Assembly (NCBI GenBank): GCA_030835385.1 | Contig: JAURPI010000003.1 | Location: forward strand, 1 to 45,642 | Reading direction: 5' to 3' | Length of the DNA: 45,642 nt | Source: Alphaproteobacteria bacterium | Lineage (GTDB): Bacteria > Pseudomonadota > Alphaproteobacteria > Rhodospirillales > Rhodospirillaceae | In this document: positions 25,160-33,664 of the stretch, piece after piece | How positions within the stretch are numbered: position 1 is the stretch's first letter | How the letters are laid out: each line of letters opens with the position of its first letter | Position numbers and translations under genes: made by a program | The notes under the pieces: generated by a model | What the model saw: the letters and a program-made list of their open reading frames with translations, nothing else | Told to the model about the DNA's origin: nothing | The model's database searches: none

Positions 25160-26152
25160 GTGGGAGAAATTGTTGCACTAGACGGCAGCCCGTTGAACGT
25201 CGCTGTGATTGGTGTCGAGGATATGGATGCGTCCTTGCATTTTTATCGCGATATCATCGGCCTCACCGCCCATGACCCGGTTACCTGGTCTGGCTCTGGT
25301 TTTGAATCTCTGTGGCACATGCCCGAAGGCGCTTCGGCGCAAGCGGTGTTTTGTGAACTGCCTGACTGCCCAGTTGGCCGCGTCTTGCTGCTCGATTTCG
25401 GAGACGTTGCTAAGCACCACATTCGCCCGGCAGATACGCCGCGAGCGATTGGCTTGGTAAACCTCAATTTTTACACTGATGATATCCGCGCTGACACCAA
25501 GCGGTTGCAAGCGGAGGGCTATCGATTCTGGTCCGAGCCGACATTCTACGAAATGTCTGACTCTCAAGGGGCACCAACAGAAGTAGTGTTTGACGGTCCA
25601 GATTCCGTCGCCATCAATTTTGTCGAACTCACCGGCGACGACCCCAACACACGTGTTGGACAAATGCGTGCCTATGTAAGTGACCATGGCCGCACACCCA
25701 CCGGTTTCACGCCTGTGGTCACCACATCACATTGCGTGGCCGACATGGATAAAGCTGTATCTTTTTATGAAAAGGTTTTGAAAAACGGTGTGCTCATTGA
25801 CGAGATTTTTGATCGCCCTGAGGTCAATAGATTCCTCAACATTCCCGATGATGGACGCACGGCCATCAAGTTCATGCAAGGCAACCACATGTTCGGCAAA
25901 ATCGCTCTTTCGATGCCATTGAATTATGAATGCCGTGATCTCACACCAGATGCCGTTGCCCCCAACACGGGATACATCGCGCAAATGTTTGAGGTGAAAG
26001 ATCTCGACTACGCCATAGAAGAGAGTGCGCAACTAGGTGCTGAGACGTATGCGCCCCCTGGCCAATACGACGTGCCGGGATTAGGAACTGTCGACGCCGT
26101 TACTGTGCGCAACCCTGGTTCGGGTGCGCTACAGGTGATCTTTAAAGTCTAA
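25160..26152 (+). CDS. Two-domain VOC (glyoxalase/dioxygenase fold) protein
   Basis: A 330-residue protein starting at GTG 25160 with AGGAGAG as ribosome-binding site. It has two VOC modules: residues 10-150 begin NVAVIGVEDMDASLHFYRDIIGL, and residues 185-325 begin SHCVADMDKAVSFYEKVL. The second module contains candidate metal-side residues in FKVGNHMFGKI-like and AQMFEVKDLDYAIEESAQLG stretches. VOC enzymes include glyoxalase I, extradiol dioxygenases and epimerases; which reaction this one performs cannot be told. It follows the membrane-hydrolase fusion by 49 bases. Its TAA overlaps the end of the convergent bamF gene. Confidence 0.83.
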   Translation: MGEIVALDGSPLNVAVIGVEDMDASLHFYRDIIGLTAHDPVTWSGSGFESLWHMPEGASAQAVFCELPDCPVGRVLLLDFGDVAKHHIRPADTPRAIGLVNLNFYTDDIRADTKRLQAEGYRFWSEPTFYEMSDSQGAPTEVVFDGPDSVAINFVELTGDDPNTRVGQMRAYVSDHGRTPTGFTPVVTTSHCVADMDKAVSFYEKVLKNGVLIDEIFDRPEVNRFLNIPDDGRTAIKFMQGNHMFGKIALSMPLNYECRDLTPDAVAPNTGYIAQMFEVKDLDYAIEESAQLGAETYAPPGQYDVPGLGTVDAVTVRNPGSGALQVIFKV

Positions 26153-26703
26153 AATATTCCGAGAACGGAAGACCCACCTTTGGTGATCACGGGGATCGGC
26201 CCTTCGTTTGCTTTCTTGCCGAGGGCCTGATTCTGGCTGAGCCGCTTTTGCTCAGCCATAGGGTCTATCGGTGTTCCGAACTGACGGTTGTCGCTCCAAA
26301 ACACCAAACGATCTGTGAAGCTATCGCTCTCTACGGCGAAGGCTGAGGTTTCGCGATCAACTGTATCGCGGACACCGGGAACAATTTGGTCCGCACCAGC
26401 AAGGGCCAATAACTCGACCTCTCCGGGGCTAAATCCGCGGACGCGATACCCATCTAAACGATTGCGACCAATCAGGGCATTGCGGGCCTGCTGTGACGTG
26501 GTGCCTTCCTGGGGGCGCTCCGAACCGGGTGCCGGGGGGCGCAGGTTGTAGTCGGGTGGCATCACCAACGGGGCGCGACGGACCACGGCAAATTCATCTG
26601 GTATCGACTTATCAATGCCAAGGGCACGCTTGGTATCGTCACACCCACTGAGAGCGAGCAGAGCGGCGGCAGCCAGAGCGATATGTTTCAGTGGAGCGGT
26701 CAT
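26149..26703 (-). CDS. bamF: DUF3035 / BamF-type outer-membrane lipoprotein
   Basis: The ATG at 26701-26703 gives a 184-residue lipoprotein with lipobox ALSGC, cysteine at residue 20. The mature start is typical of DUF3035: IPDEFAVVRRAPLVMPPDYNLRPPAPG, here in two pieces, followed by ARNALIG. DUF3035 proteins are reported as the BamF subunit of the outer-membrane beta-barrel assembly complex in alphaproteobacteria. It follows lspA, whose product matures such lipoproteins; the start lies 23 bases after the lspA stop. This gene order (ileS-lspA-DUF3035, then M16 peptidases) is common in alphaproteobacteria. Confidence 0.85.
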   Translation of the reverse strand: MTAPLKHIALAAAALLALSGCDDTKRALGIDKSIPDEFAVVRRAPLVMPPDYNLRPPAPGSERPQEGTTSQQARNALIGRNRLDGYRVRGFSPGEVELLALAGADQIVPGVRDTVDRETSAFAVESDSFTDRLVFWSDNRQFGTPIDPMAEQKRLSQNQALGKKANEGPIPVITKGGSSVLGIF

Positions 26704-26725
26704 ATTTGAACTCAATTGAGGTGCC

Positions 26726-27250
26726 TCATTTGGGGTCTGGTGTAGCGTCATCCTGGTTCCGTGTGACGAAGGCGTCAAGCAACCAAAAGCCAACGCCGAT
26801 TGTAATGGCAGAATCGGCCAAATTGAAGGTTGGGAAATGATACCCCGCGGCGTGAAAATCAAGGAAGTCGACAACCATGCCGTAATGCAGTCGGTCAATG
26901 ATGTTGCCAAATGCCCCGCCGACGATGCAGCCGATGCCGATCTTCATCCATAGGGTCGTGGCCTGACGCAGCCACCACAGCATCAGACCGACGATGCACA
27001 ATTGCATTGTAACAAGCAGCGCAATAGTCAACGGCTCGCCTGAACTAAACATGCTGAAACTGATGCCAGGGTTCCAGGCGAGGCGAAGATTGAAGAACGG
27101 CAACACTTCTATCAATCGCGAAGTAAAGAATGGCGTGTCGGTAACCCCGTCTGGACGAAAGACACGCTCAACCATCCAAGTTTTTGATGCCTGATCGGCA
27201 AGAGCAATAAGCGCGGCGATGACCAGACCAAGACGCATTGTTTTTATCAC
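26726..27250 (-). CDS. lspA: Lipoprotein signal peptidase (signal peptidase II)
   Basis: LspA removes signal peptides from lipid-modified prolipoproteins in the inner membrane. The 174-residue product has four hydrophobic helices and the two catalytic aspartates, D119 in GGAFGNIIDRLHYGMVVDF and D146 in FNLADSAITIG. NPGISFSMFS is the family's conserved periplasmic segment. The GTG start (27248-27250) overlaps the ileS stop (GTGA); an internal ATG four codons on is an alternative. It serves the downstream bamF lipoprotein among others. Confidence 0.95.
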   Translation of the reverse strand: MIKTMRLGLVIAALIALADQASKTWMVERVFRPDGVTDTPFFTSRLIEVLPFFNLRLAWNPGISFSMFSSGEPLTIALLVTMQLCIVGLMLWWLRQATTLWMKIGIGCIVGGAFGNIIDRLHYGMVVDFLDFHAAGYHFPTFNLADSAITIGVGFWLLDAFVTRNQDDATPDPK

Positions 27251-30096
27251 GCCGCCGCCGGTAGTGAATCAACAGCATCGGAACAGCGACCACACACACC
27301 CGGGTGCGCGTGACTGCCGACGTCAGGCAAAACTTTCCAACAGCGGGCACATTTTTCACCCACCGCTGAATTCACCACAACTCCAACCTCGGGCACATCT
27401 TCAAGCACGAAATCCTCAGCGCTGGGTGTTCCTTCGACCAACGTGATGTCAGACGTAATACAGACATCTGCCATATCGAGACCGGCGCATGCTGCAATCA
27501 ATTCTGCGGGCGCGGTGACAGTTGGAAACGCTTGCAAACTTGAACCAATGCGTTTAGCCGCTCGCTCTTGTTCGATGGCTGCAGTCACCGCTCGGCGCAA
27601 GCGACGCACCTTGGTCCACTTCTCTGCTAACGCGTCATCGCGCCAGGCCTCAGGAACTGTCGGGAATTGCTGCAAATGAATAGAGCCATCCTCAGACGGG
27701 TTACGAGCGAGCCAAGCTTCCTCCGCCGTAAAACAAACAAACGGCGCGAGCCATTTCACCAAGCAATCATACAAGGTGTCGAGCACGGTACGCGCCGCCC
27801 GACGCCGCAGATTGTCTGGCGCGTCGCAATACACAACATCTTTGCGCATATCAAAATAGAATGCCGAAAGCTCGATGGCGCAAAAATGATGCAACTCGTT
27901 AAACAAGCCGTGGAAGTCATAGGTCGTACACGCCTCGCGAATGCGCTTATCCATCTGCCACAGACGATGCAGCACCCAGCGCTCAAGCTCCGGCATATCG
28001 GCCACCTCTACGCGCTCTTCGTCAGTGAAGCCGTTAAGGTTGCCGAGAAGATAGCGGAACGTGTTGCGCAAGCGGCGATACAGATCCGACATCTGTTTCA
28101 AAATGTTGGGCCCGATTGAAAGGTCTTGGCTGTAATCAGATGCCACCACCCAGAGCCGTAGAATGTCGGCGCCGGATTGATTGATGACCTTAAGTGGCTC
28201 GACCACATTGCCCATAGACTTGGACATCTTGCGGCCCTTCTCATCGAGAACAAAGCCATGGGTCAGCACAGCGTCATACGGTGCACGTCCGCGGGTGCCA
28301 CAACTTTCTAACAACGAGGTGTGGAACCAACCGCGATGTTGATCGGATCCTTCGAGATACAAGTCGGCAGGCCACTTCAAGTCGTCGCGATTTTCGAGGA
28401 CAAAAGCGTGACTAGATCCAGAATCAAACCACACCTCGACGACGTCCTGCACTTGCTCCCATTCGTCTGCACCGTACTCATTGCCCAAAAACCGAGCGGG
28501 GTCGGACGACAGCCAAGCATCGGAACTCTCTTCTTCAACCGCAGCGGCGATGCGTTCAATGACGGCGGGATCGCGCAACACTTCGCCCGTCTTTTTGCTG
28601 ACAAAAACCGTGATGGGGACACCCCATTGGCGTTGTCGTGACACGCACCAATCGGGTCGACTCTCCACCATAGCCTGGATGCGATTGCGACCTTGGGCAG
28701 GCACCCATTGGGTATCGTCAATGGCCTGTAACGCCTTTGCGCGCAGGTCGTTAGTGTCCATCGAGATGAACCACTGGGGCGTGTTGCGGAAAATCAGAGG
28801 CGCCTTGGAGCGCCAGGAATGCGGATAACTGTGCTCCAGTTTACCTTCCGCCAACAGCCGCCCGCGCTCCTTGAGAGCGTCGACAACCTCAGGGTTAACT
28901 TTAAATACATGCCTGCCCGCAAACCGGGGCACGATGTCGTAGTAGAGTCCGTCGCCATTGACAGTATCGGGCACCTCAAGGCCAACCTCACGGCCGAGAT
29001 TGAAATCGTCTTCACCATGACCCGGAGCAATATGCACAAAGCCGGTGCCCTGCTCGGTGGTGACGAATGACCCCGCATGCAACGGCACATCAAACTCAAA
29101 TCCGTCTTCGTGCAAACAGTGGCGACACACAGTCCCGGTAAACGCGCGCCCCTTGAGCTGCTCTATAACCGTGTGGCCGGTGATACCGGCTTTACCTAAA
29201 GTCTCATTGAGCAACGCTTCAGCGACTGCAAAGCGATTGCCAACAGCTGCGAGCGCACCTTCGCCCACTTCTGTGACTTCAATCACCGTGTAGTCGATGT
29301 CCGCACCGAAGGCGATAGCCCGGTTGCCGGGCAACGTCCATGGCGTTGTCGTCCAGATGACAACGTCGTGCCCTTCAAGCGCCACGACCGGCGATTGAAC
29401 GACAGGAAACTTTACCCATACGGTCGTCGACGTGTGGTCCGCGTATTCCACCTCGGCATCTGCCAAGGCGGTCTTCTCGACCACTGACCACAGCACCGGC
29501 TTCGAGCCCTTATAGAGACCACCATTGAGAACAAATTTGCCGAGCTCGCGCACAATCGTGGCTTCGGCCTTATTGCTCATGGTGGTGTAAGGATCATCCC
29601 AATCACCCGTGATGCCGAGACGTTTGAATTCTTCTTTCTGAATCTCAATCCAATGAGCAGCGAACTCCCTGCACTCTTGCCGGAATTCAAGAACAGGAAT
29701 GTCGTCCTTGTTCTTGCCCTTCTTGCGGTAGCCCTCTTCGATCTTCCATTCAATCGGTAGCCCGTGGCAATCCCAGCCAGGAACGTAGTTGGCGTCGAAG
29801 CCCATCATTTGTTGGGCGCGCACGATGACGTCTTTCAAAATCTTATTCAGCGCGTGGCCAATGTGAAGATTGCCGTTGGCATAAGGCGGGCCGTCGTGAA
29901 GCACGAATTGTTCGCGCCCCTTGGCGGTTTCACGCAAACGATTGTAGAGGTCCATCTTGGCCCAGCGATCGAGCAACTTAGGTTCCAATTTCGGCAAGCC
30001 TGCCTTCATGGGGAAATCGGTCTTGGGCAAAAAGACAGTCGACTTATAGTCGACAGTGTCCTGATCTGTATCAGTAGATGTTTTTGAATCTGTCAT
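27247..30096 (-). CDS. ileS: Isoleucine--tRNA ligase
   Basis: A class I aminoacyl-tRNA synthetase of 949 residues. HIGH is at 78-81 (NGNLHIGHALNK) and KMSKS at 623-627 (GRKMSKSMGN). The CP1 editing domain is recognisable by VVIWTTTPWTLPGNRAIAF, and WDCHGLPIEWKIE marks the bacterial (type 1) enzyme. The C-terminal zinc module has CARCWKVLPD and CGRCSDAV. It is followed without a gap by lspA. The 187 bases between it and ribF hold an imperfect hairpin (30160-30178) but no clear terminator. Confidence 0.97.
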   Translation of the reverse strand: MTDSKTSTDTDQDTVDYKSTVFLPKTDFPMKAGLPKLEPKLLDRWAKMDLYNRLRETAKGREQFVLHDGPPYANGNLHIGHALNKILKDVIVRAQQMMGFDANYVPGWDCHGLPIEWKIEEGYRKKGKNKDDIPVLEFRQECREFAAHWIEIQKEEFKRLGITGDWDDPYTTMSNKAEATIVRELGKFVLNGGLYKGSKPVLWSVVEKTALADAEVEYADHTSTTVWVKFPVVQSPVVALEGHDVVIWTTTPWTLPGNRAIAFGADIDYTVIEVTEVGEGALAAVGNRFAVAEALLNETLGKAGITGHTVIEQLKGRAFTGTVCRHCLHEDGFEFDVPLHAGSFVTTEQGTGFVHIAPGHGEDDFNLGREVGLEVPDTVNGDGLYYDIVPRFAGRHVFKVNPEVVDALKERGRLLAEGKLEHSYPHSWRSKAPLIFRNTPQWFISMDTNDLRAKALQAIDDTQWVPAQGRNRIQAMVESRPDWCVSRQRQWGVPITVFVSKKTGEVLRDPAVIERIAAAVEEESSDAWLSSDPARFLGNEYGADEWEQVQDVVEVWFDSGSSHAFVLENRDDLKWPADLYLEGSDQHRGWFHTSLLESCGTRGRAPYDAVLTHGFVLDEKGRKMSKSMGNVVEPLKVINQSGADILRLWVVASDYSQDLSIGPNILKQMSDLYRRLRNTFRYLLGNLNGFTDEERVEVADMPELERWVLHRLWQMDKRIREACTTYDFHGLFNELHHFCAIELSAFYFDMRKDVVYCDAPDNLRRRAARTVLDTLYDCLVKWLAPFVCFTAEEAWLARNPSEDGSIHLQQFPTVPEAWRDDALAEKWTKVRRLRRAVTAAIEQERAAKRIGSSLQAFPTVTAPAELIAACAGLDMADVCITSDITLVEGTPSAEDFVLEDVPEVGVVVNSAVGEKCARCWKVLPDVGSHAHPGVCGRCSDAVDSLPAAA

Positions 30097-30283
30097 GGTC
30101 GCAGAGTCCAGCTAAGCGAGAATTTCTTCAAGGAAAAGTGACGCGTAGGAATAGCCGATCCTGGCTTACAGGACCGGGGTAATAATTCGCTCTTGTATGA
30201 ACGCTATGGAGTGCGACGCAGTCATGCTGCGGGATGTAGCAGGGCATAGGGATTGAGGCAAGTCACTGAGGTGTGCGGAAGAC

Positions 30284-31279
30284 TCAGCTGCCGTCCAACT
30301 CCGCCATGGCCACAAAGGGATGCGGGTTGGCCGGGAAGGTCTGTTTGCCCAAGATGTTCCGTGCCGTATCACAGTCTTGGCTCAATTGGGCTTTCAAAGC
30401 GTCGAGCCCATCGAACTTTTGTTCCGGCCTGATGAATTCGACAAAGCCGACCCTAAGGTTTCGGTTGTAGAGGCTCTCGTCAAAGTCAAACAAATGAACT
30501 TCCAACAGCACGTCTGACTTATTGAAGGTCGGCCGCCGTCCAAAATTGGCGACCGCATCATACCAAACGGTTTCACCACCTTTATCGACGCCCGCCCTCA
30601 CCGCGTAGACGCCTTCACGGGGGTGGTGATGCTCACCAAGCGGGACATTGGCGGTGGAAAACCCCAGTTGACGGCCTCGCTTATCTCCATGCTCCACACG
30701 GCCAGCGATTTCCCAATAGCGACCGAGAAGACGCGCTGCATCTGCGCAGGCCCCTTCTGACAAGAATTCTCTGATAGCCGTCGACGAAACTTGTGCTGTT
30801 GCATCAATTCTAAATTCTTCGACGGCTGTGACACCAAACCCGGCGTCCTGACCACGTCGAATAAGAAAATCTGCGTTACCACCGCGTTTGTTGCCAAACA
30901 CATAGTCGTAGCCAATCACGACATGAGACACTTCAAGGCCTTTGACCAAAAACTGGTCAACGAACTCATCTGCCGTCTGGCCTGAGAAACTTGCGTTAAA
31001 ACGCTGAACGTACAGAAAGTCCACGCCCCTAAACCGCATCTGGCGACACTTGATCCGGAATGGGCTGAGACGAAACGCCGCTTGACCAGGTTGAAAGAAA
31101 GCGCGCGGGTGAGGCTCAAACGTCATCACCGCCGCCGCCACCCCCTTCTCTTGGGCGATGCGCTGTGCGGTTTTGATGACGGCTTGATGGCCACGGTGCA
31201 AGCCGTCGAAGTTACCTAATGCAACGACACCGCCTTTTAAGGCAGGGGGCACATCATCAATGTATCGGATCAACTGCAT
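30284..31279 (-). CDS. ribF: Bifunctional riboflavin kinase / FMN adenylyltransferase
   Basis: RibF phosphorylates riboflavin to FMN and adenylates FMN to FAD. The 331-residue product has an N-terminal nucleotidyltransferase domain with GNFDGLHRGHQAVI (HxGH at 28-31) and HVVIGYDYVFGNKRGG. The C-terminal kinase domain contains GRQLGFSTANVPL and GVYAVRAG, plus EVHLFDFDESLYNRNLRVGF in pieces. The ribF-ileS-lspA order is shared by many proteobacteria. Its products are the FMN and FAD needed by the formate dehydrogenase and oxidase encoded elsewhere in the window. Confidence 0.96.
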   Translation of the reverse strand: MQLIRYIDDVPPALKGGVVALGNFDGLHRGHQAVIKTAQRIAQEKGVAAAVMTFEPHPRAFFQPGQAAFRLSPFRIKCRQMRFRGVDFLYVQRFNASFSGQTADEFVDQFLVKGLEVSHVVIGYDYVFGNKRGGNADFLIRRGQDAGFGVTAVEEFRIDATAQVSSTAIREFLSEGACADAARLLGRYWEIAGRVEHGDKRGRQLGFSTANVPLGEHHHPREGVYAVRAGVDKGGETVWYDAVANFGRRPTFNKSDVLLEVHLFDFDESLYNRNLRVGFVEFIRPEQKFDGLDALKAQLSQDCDTARNILGKQTFPANPHPFVAMAELDGS

Positions 31280-31299
31280 AATAGAGCGGTGAGCAACGC

Positions 31300-31737
31300 T
31301 TAATCTTTGGTTGGAACCATCAAGGTCGCGTCACCTTGCAACACCGGTTTGTCACCGACTGTGCAGACCGTCGAGAACGCGACGAATTTTTTCTCAGGCA
31401 CCTTACCCGTCACCTCAATCGTCGCTGTGACTTCGTCGCCAATTTTGACCGGCGCTTTGAACTTCAAAGTTTGGTTCACGTAAATCGAGCCTGTACCGGG
31501 AAGCTTGGTGCCAAACACAGCCGAGATGAATCCAGCGGTCAGCATGCCGTGAGCAATGCGTTCTTTGAACATCGTAGTGGCAGCAAACTCAGCGTCCAAA
31601 TGGACTGGATTAGTGTCGCCTGAAACTTCTGCATATTTGATGATGTCCGCCTCTGTAACCGTCTTGGTGAATTCGGCGGACATGCCTTCGTCTAGATCTT
31701 CGAAGTAATATCCGATGGAAGAACCGTCCTGGGCCAT
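31300..31737 (-). CDS. MaoC-family (R)-specific enoyl-CoA hydratase
   Basis: The ATG at 31735-31737 gives 145 residues in one hot-dog domain. The hydratase-2 motif is at 35-48: YAEVSGDTNPVHLD, with D41 and H46 as the catalytic pair. GMLTAGFISAVFGTKLPGTG and the KFKAPVKIGD block are typical of PhaJ-like enzymes, which hydrate trans-2-enoyl-CoA to (R)-3-hydroxyacyl-CoA for polyhydroxyalkanoate or fatty-acid metabolism. An upstream in-frame ATG would add 35 unconvincing residues overlapping the divergent lipoprotein gene. It lies 20 bases before ribF. Confidence 0.9.
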   Translation of the reverse strand: MAQDGSSIGYYFEDLDEGMSAEFTKTVTEADIIKYAEVSGDTNPVHLDAEFAATTMFKERIAHGMLTAGFISAVFGTKLPGTGSIYVNQTLKFKAPVKIGDEVTATIEVTGKVPEKKFVAFSTVCTVGDKPVLQGDATLMVPTKD

Positions 31738-31779
31738 GCGAAGATGCCTTTCAAATGAGCTGTGGGAGCCTAAGGGCCA

Positions 31780-32187
31780 ATGGAATTGAATTTGTGCGGC
31801 ACACAAACAGGTCGACATAGTCCGGTCAAGAAAAACGGCCACCTCCGGGCTCTTTCGGGCCGCGTCGTGGCCACGGTTGTCCTGATGGGCTGCCTAGGAG
31901 CCTGCGCCTACTCTGTCGGTGGCTGGCGCCAGCCGACCAAGAACGAAGCGATGACCCGGGCGGACTATGCCGTGTGCAAGGAGCGCGCAGAAGACACCAC
32001 GCTGATGATGCGCCGCGCCGACCGGCAAGGATATGGCACAGCGGGGACTGAGCGCCCGGGCACCTTTAATCCTCGGGGAGACGACCCGATGGCCATATCA
32101 GAGCGGTCTGACGCGTCATCACTCTATGACTCCTTGGTCGCCAGCTGCATGACCCGAAAAGGCTACCGCCGCCCTGGAGACACCTAA
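31780..32187 (+). CDS. Small hypothetical lipoprotein
   Basis: The frame encodes up to 135 residues. A lipobox (MGCLGAC) follows a hydrophobic stretch, VVATVVLMGCLGAC; cleavage would leave the cysteine near residue 42 as the lipidated N-terminus. The start is uncertain: ATG 31780 gives an unusually long 30-residue lead, while GTG 31867 would give a normal lipoprotein signal. The mature part has a WRQP segment, a central tyrosine/arginine-rich stretch and a final CMTRKGYRRP that recalls other small outer-membrane lipoproteins. No named family. Divergent from the MaoC gene. Confidence 0.65.
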   Translation: MELNLCGTQTGRHSPVKKNGHLRALSGRVVATVVLMGCLGACAYSVGGWRQPTKNEAMTRADYAVCKERAEDTTLMMRRADRQGYGTAGTERPGTFNPRGDDPMAISERSDASSLYDSLVASCMTRKGYRRPGDT

Positions 32188-32244
32188 GCGCCGGCTTGGC
32201 TGCCTCTACCTCCAAGGGGCAACCCCCATTCAAACGAGGATGTT

Positions 32245-32257
32245 CATGACTGTCATG
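32245..32257. promoter_or_regulatory. Perfect inverted repeat upstream of the MarR gene
   Basis: CATGAC, one spacer base, GTCATG: a perfect 6-base inverted repeat 73 bases before the MarR start. Together with the palindrome at 32271-32284 it is a candidate binding site for the regulator encoded next to it. Confidence 0.4.
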
Positions 32258-32270
32258 CTGCGCTAAGATT

Positions 32271-32284
32271 CATCGCATGCGATG
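32271..32284. promoter_or_regulatory. 14-base perfect palindrome, candidate MarR operator
   Basis: CATCGCATGCGATG reads the same on both strands. It lies 46 bases before the MarR start codon, where an autoregulatory operator would be expected. MarR dimers bind palindromes of roughly this length. No confident -35/-10 pair was identified around it. Confidence 0.5.
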
Positions 32285-32329
32285 TATTTGCGTCGCCTGT
32301 TTTGGCGGCAGCGAGAGGGGTAAGAGGCC

Positions 32330-32767
32330 ATGGCCATCCGGCGCCAAGATGCTTTGGGATATCAGATCGGGTTGTTAAGTCGGTTATTCGACCGAGCGTT
32401 AGAGTCCGAACTCGCGGTTTTTGGTGTTCTGCCCGGCCAATTTCCAGCTCTTGTTATGCTTTATCAAAAAGACGGACTAACCCAAGCGGACCTGTGTCAG
32501 CGCATTAACGTTGAACAGCCAACCATGGCCAACACGCTCAACCGCATGGAGCGAGACGGCCTTATTCAGCGGGTCCCCGATCCTGATGATAAGCGCCGGA
32601 CACGCATTCATCTGACCGATCGGGCCAAAGAATTCAAAAACGAGCTCATCAACAAGGCCAGGCAAGTCCCTACTCAGGCCATGGCCGGCATGGACGCCGC
32701 TGATCAAGATCGGGTTTTCCATCTGATTGGCCAGATGATTGATAACCTTGGGCCGTCAGAGACCTGA
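32330..32767 (+). CDS. MarR-family transcriptional regulator
   Basis: A 145-residue winged-helix regulator. The N-terminal dimerisation helix (QIGLLSRLFDRALESELAVFG) is followed by the recognition region DLCQRINVEQPTMANTLNRMERDGLIQR and the wing PDPDDKRRTRIHLTDRAKE, all in the standard MarR spacing. AGAGG-type ribosome-binding sequence precedes the ATG. Ligand and targets are unknown. Two palindromes upstream suggest autoregulation. Neighbouring genes offer no obvious efflux or catabolic target. Confidence 0.9.
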   Translation: MAIRRQDALGYQIGLLSRLFDRALESELAVFGVLPGQFPALVMLYQKDGLTQADLCQRINVEQPTMANTLNRMERDGLIQRVPDPDDKRRTRIHLTDRAKEFKNELINKARQVPTQAMAGMDAADQDRVFHLIGQMIDNLGPSET

Positions 32768-32787
32768 GACCGCCCAACCGGCGCGAA

Positions 32788-33272
32788 TTAGTCCTCGTCG
32801 TCGGTGCTAAAATCGCTACCCCATAAACCGCGCTTCTGCGACTTGGCTTGCGCCTCGAGGTCGTTAAACATGCCCGTTACAGACCTGTCTACTCCGGCGC
32901 AGCCCAGCTCGACCATAAATTGGTTGAGACTGCGACCTTCGATAAAACAAATCGCCATGAGCCGCCTATCACGATCTTTTGAATTTCCCCGGCACTCAAC
33001 CTGGCGACCCCTCACGGCCTGAAGCAGGGCCGCGGCAGAGGCCAATCCACAACGCCACTCCTCACCACCAGCAATAGTGCACTCACGGCCCAGGGAGGGC
33101 GCCAAGACGCCGTATAGCCTGACTTCGGTGCCATCTTGCAGCGGCCCTCAGATCTCTTACCATTGACGGAAATCACCCCGCCATTTTCCACGCAGACGGA
33201 CCCGGCCACATCGGCCCAGACGGACCCCGGAGAGAGGCACAAAAACAATGCGATCACGCGCGCCATAATCAT
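32788..33272 (-). pseudogene. Secreted thermonuclease (SNase-like) protein, frameshifted
   Basis: From an ATG at 33270-33272 the frame encodes a signal peptide (IMARVIALFLCLSPGSVWA) and CVENGGVISVNGKRSEGRCK, then leaves frame. The second frame begins sensibly at about 33135 with DGTEVRLYGVLAPSLGREC and runs through WRCGLASAAALLQAVRGR, ECRGNSKDRDRRLMAICF and KSQKRGLWGS to its stop. The RLYG...AP and KDRDRRL blocks are those of the staphylococcal-nuclease fold. Adding one base near 33135-33138 restores a roughly 160-residue protein. The catalytic residues are only partly conserved, so nuclease activity was doubtful even before the break. Confidence 0.72.
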
Positions 33273-33664
33273 CGCCGACAGAGCGCCGAAAAGGGGGCGT
33301 TCACCGTCCGAGCGCGGGGTGTTGTAGAGCGTGTCAGACACTGGGTTCATTCCTCTATAACAGCGCGCATCCAAGGACCGTTGCGAGCGAATCGTCCATG
33401 AGAACGTCAAGTTTTTGGCCATTGGCCGAGACTAAGACGGGCTCACACCCCCTTCGAAAGAAGGAATTTTCGTTCCGGTACGTGAATTTGGACCGATTCA
33501 CCTTATGTCAGGTGAATAAATGGTTGATTCCAGTGCGGGCGGTGGTCCATGGATACGGTCGAGTTGGCTGGCAGGGGAATGCGGCCGACGTTGTGCGAAT
33601 CAAAATGGCCCGGCACATGGGCAAGATTCGGTAAACACTGTTAGGGAAAAAGGGGACCGCACAC
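33273..33664. other. Intergenic region ahead of the TonB operon
   Basis: About 390 bases without a convincing gene, between the divergent thermonuclease-like gene and the DUF3450 gene. Open frames here lack ribosome-binding sites and recognisable sequence. It holds an inverted repeat (33496-33517) and, just before the DUF3450 ATG, the ribosome-binding site AAGGGGA (about 33651-33657). The promoter of the seven-gene TonB operon should lie here; no clear sigma-70 hexamers or Fur-type site were recognised. Confidence 0.6.
33496..33517. promoter_or_regulatory. Inverted repeat upstream of the TonB operon
   Basis: ATTCACCT and AGGTGAAT are exact reverse complements separated by six bases. The site lies about 150 bases before the DUF3450 start. 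It could be a dimeric-regulator operator or a small hairpin in the leader. Confidence 0.4.

Noticed and set aside
26704-26910. Upstream extension of the bamF frame
   Set aside because: It runs through the lspA coding region in another frame and would bury the lipoprotein signal; the ATG at 26703 places the lipobox correctly.
30160-30178. Hairpin between ileS and ribF as a terminator or T-box
   Set aside because: The perfect stem is only five bases, no T run follows on the transcribed strand, and no T-box sequence elements were seen.
33398-33634. 78-codon plus-strand frame ahead of the TonB operon
   Set aside because: No ribosome-binding site and no family resemblance; it lies in the region expected to hold the operon promoter.
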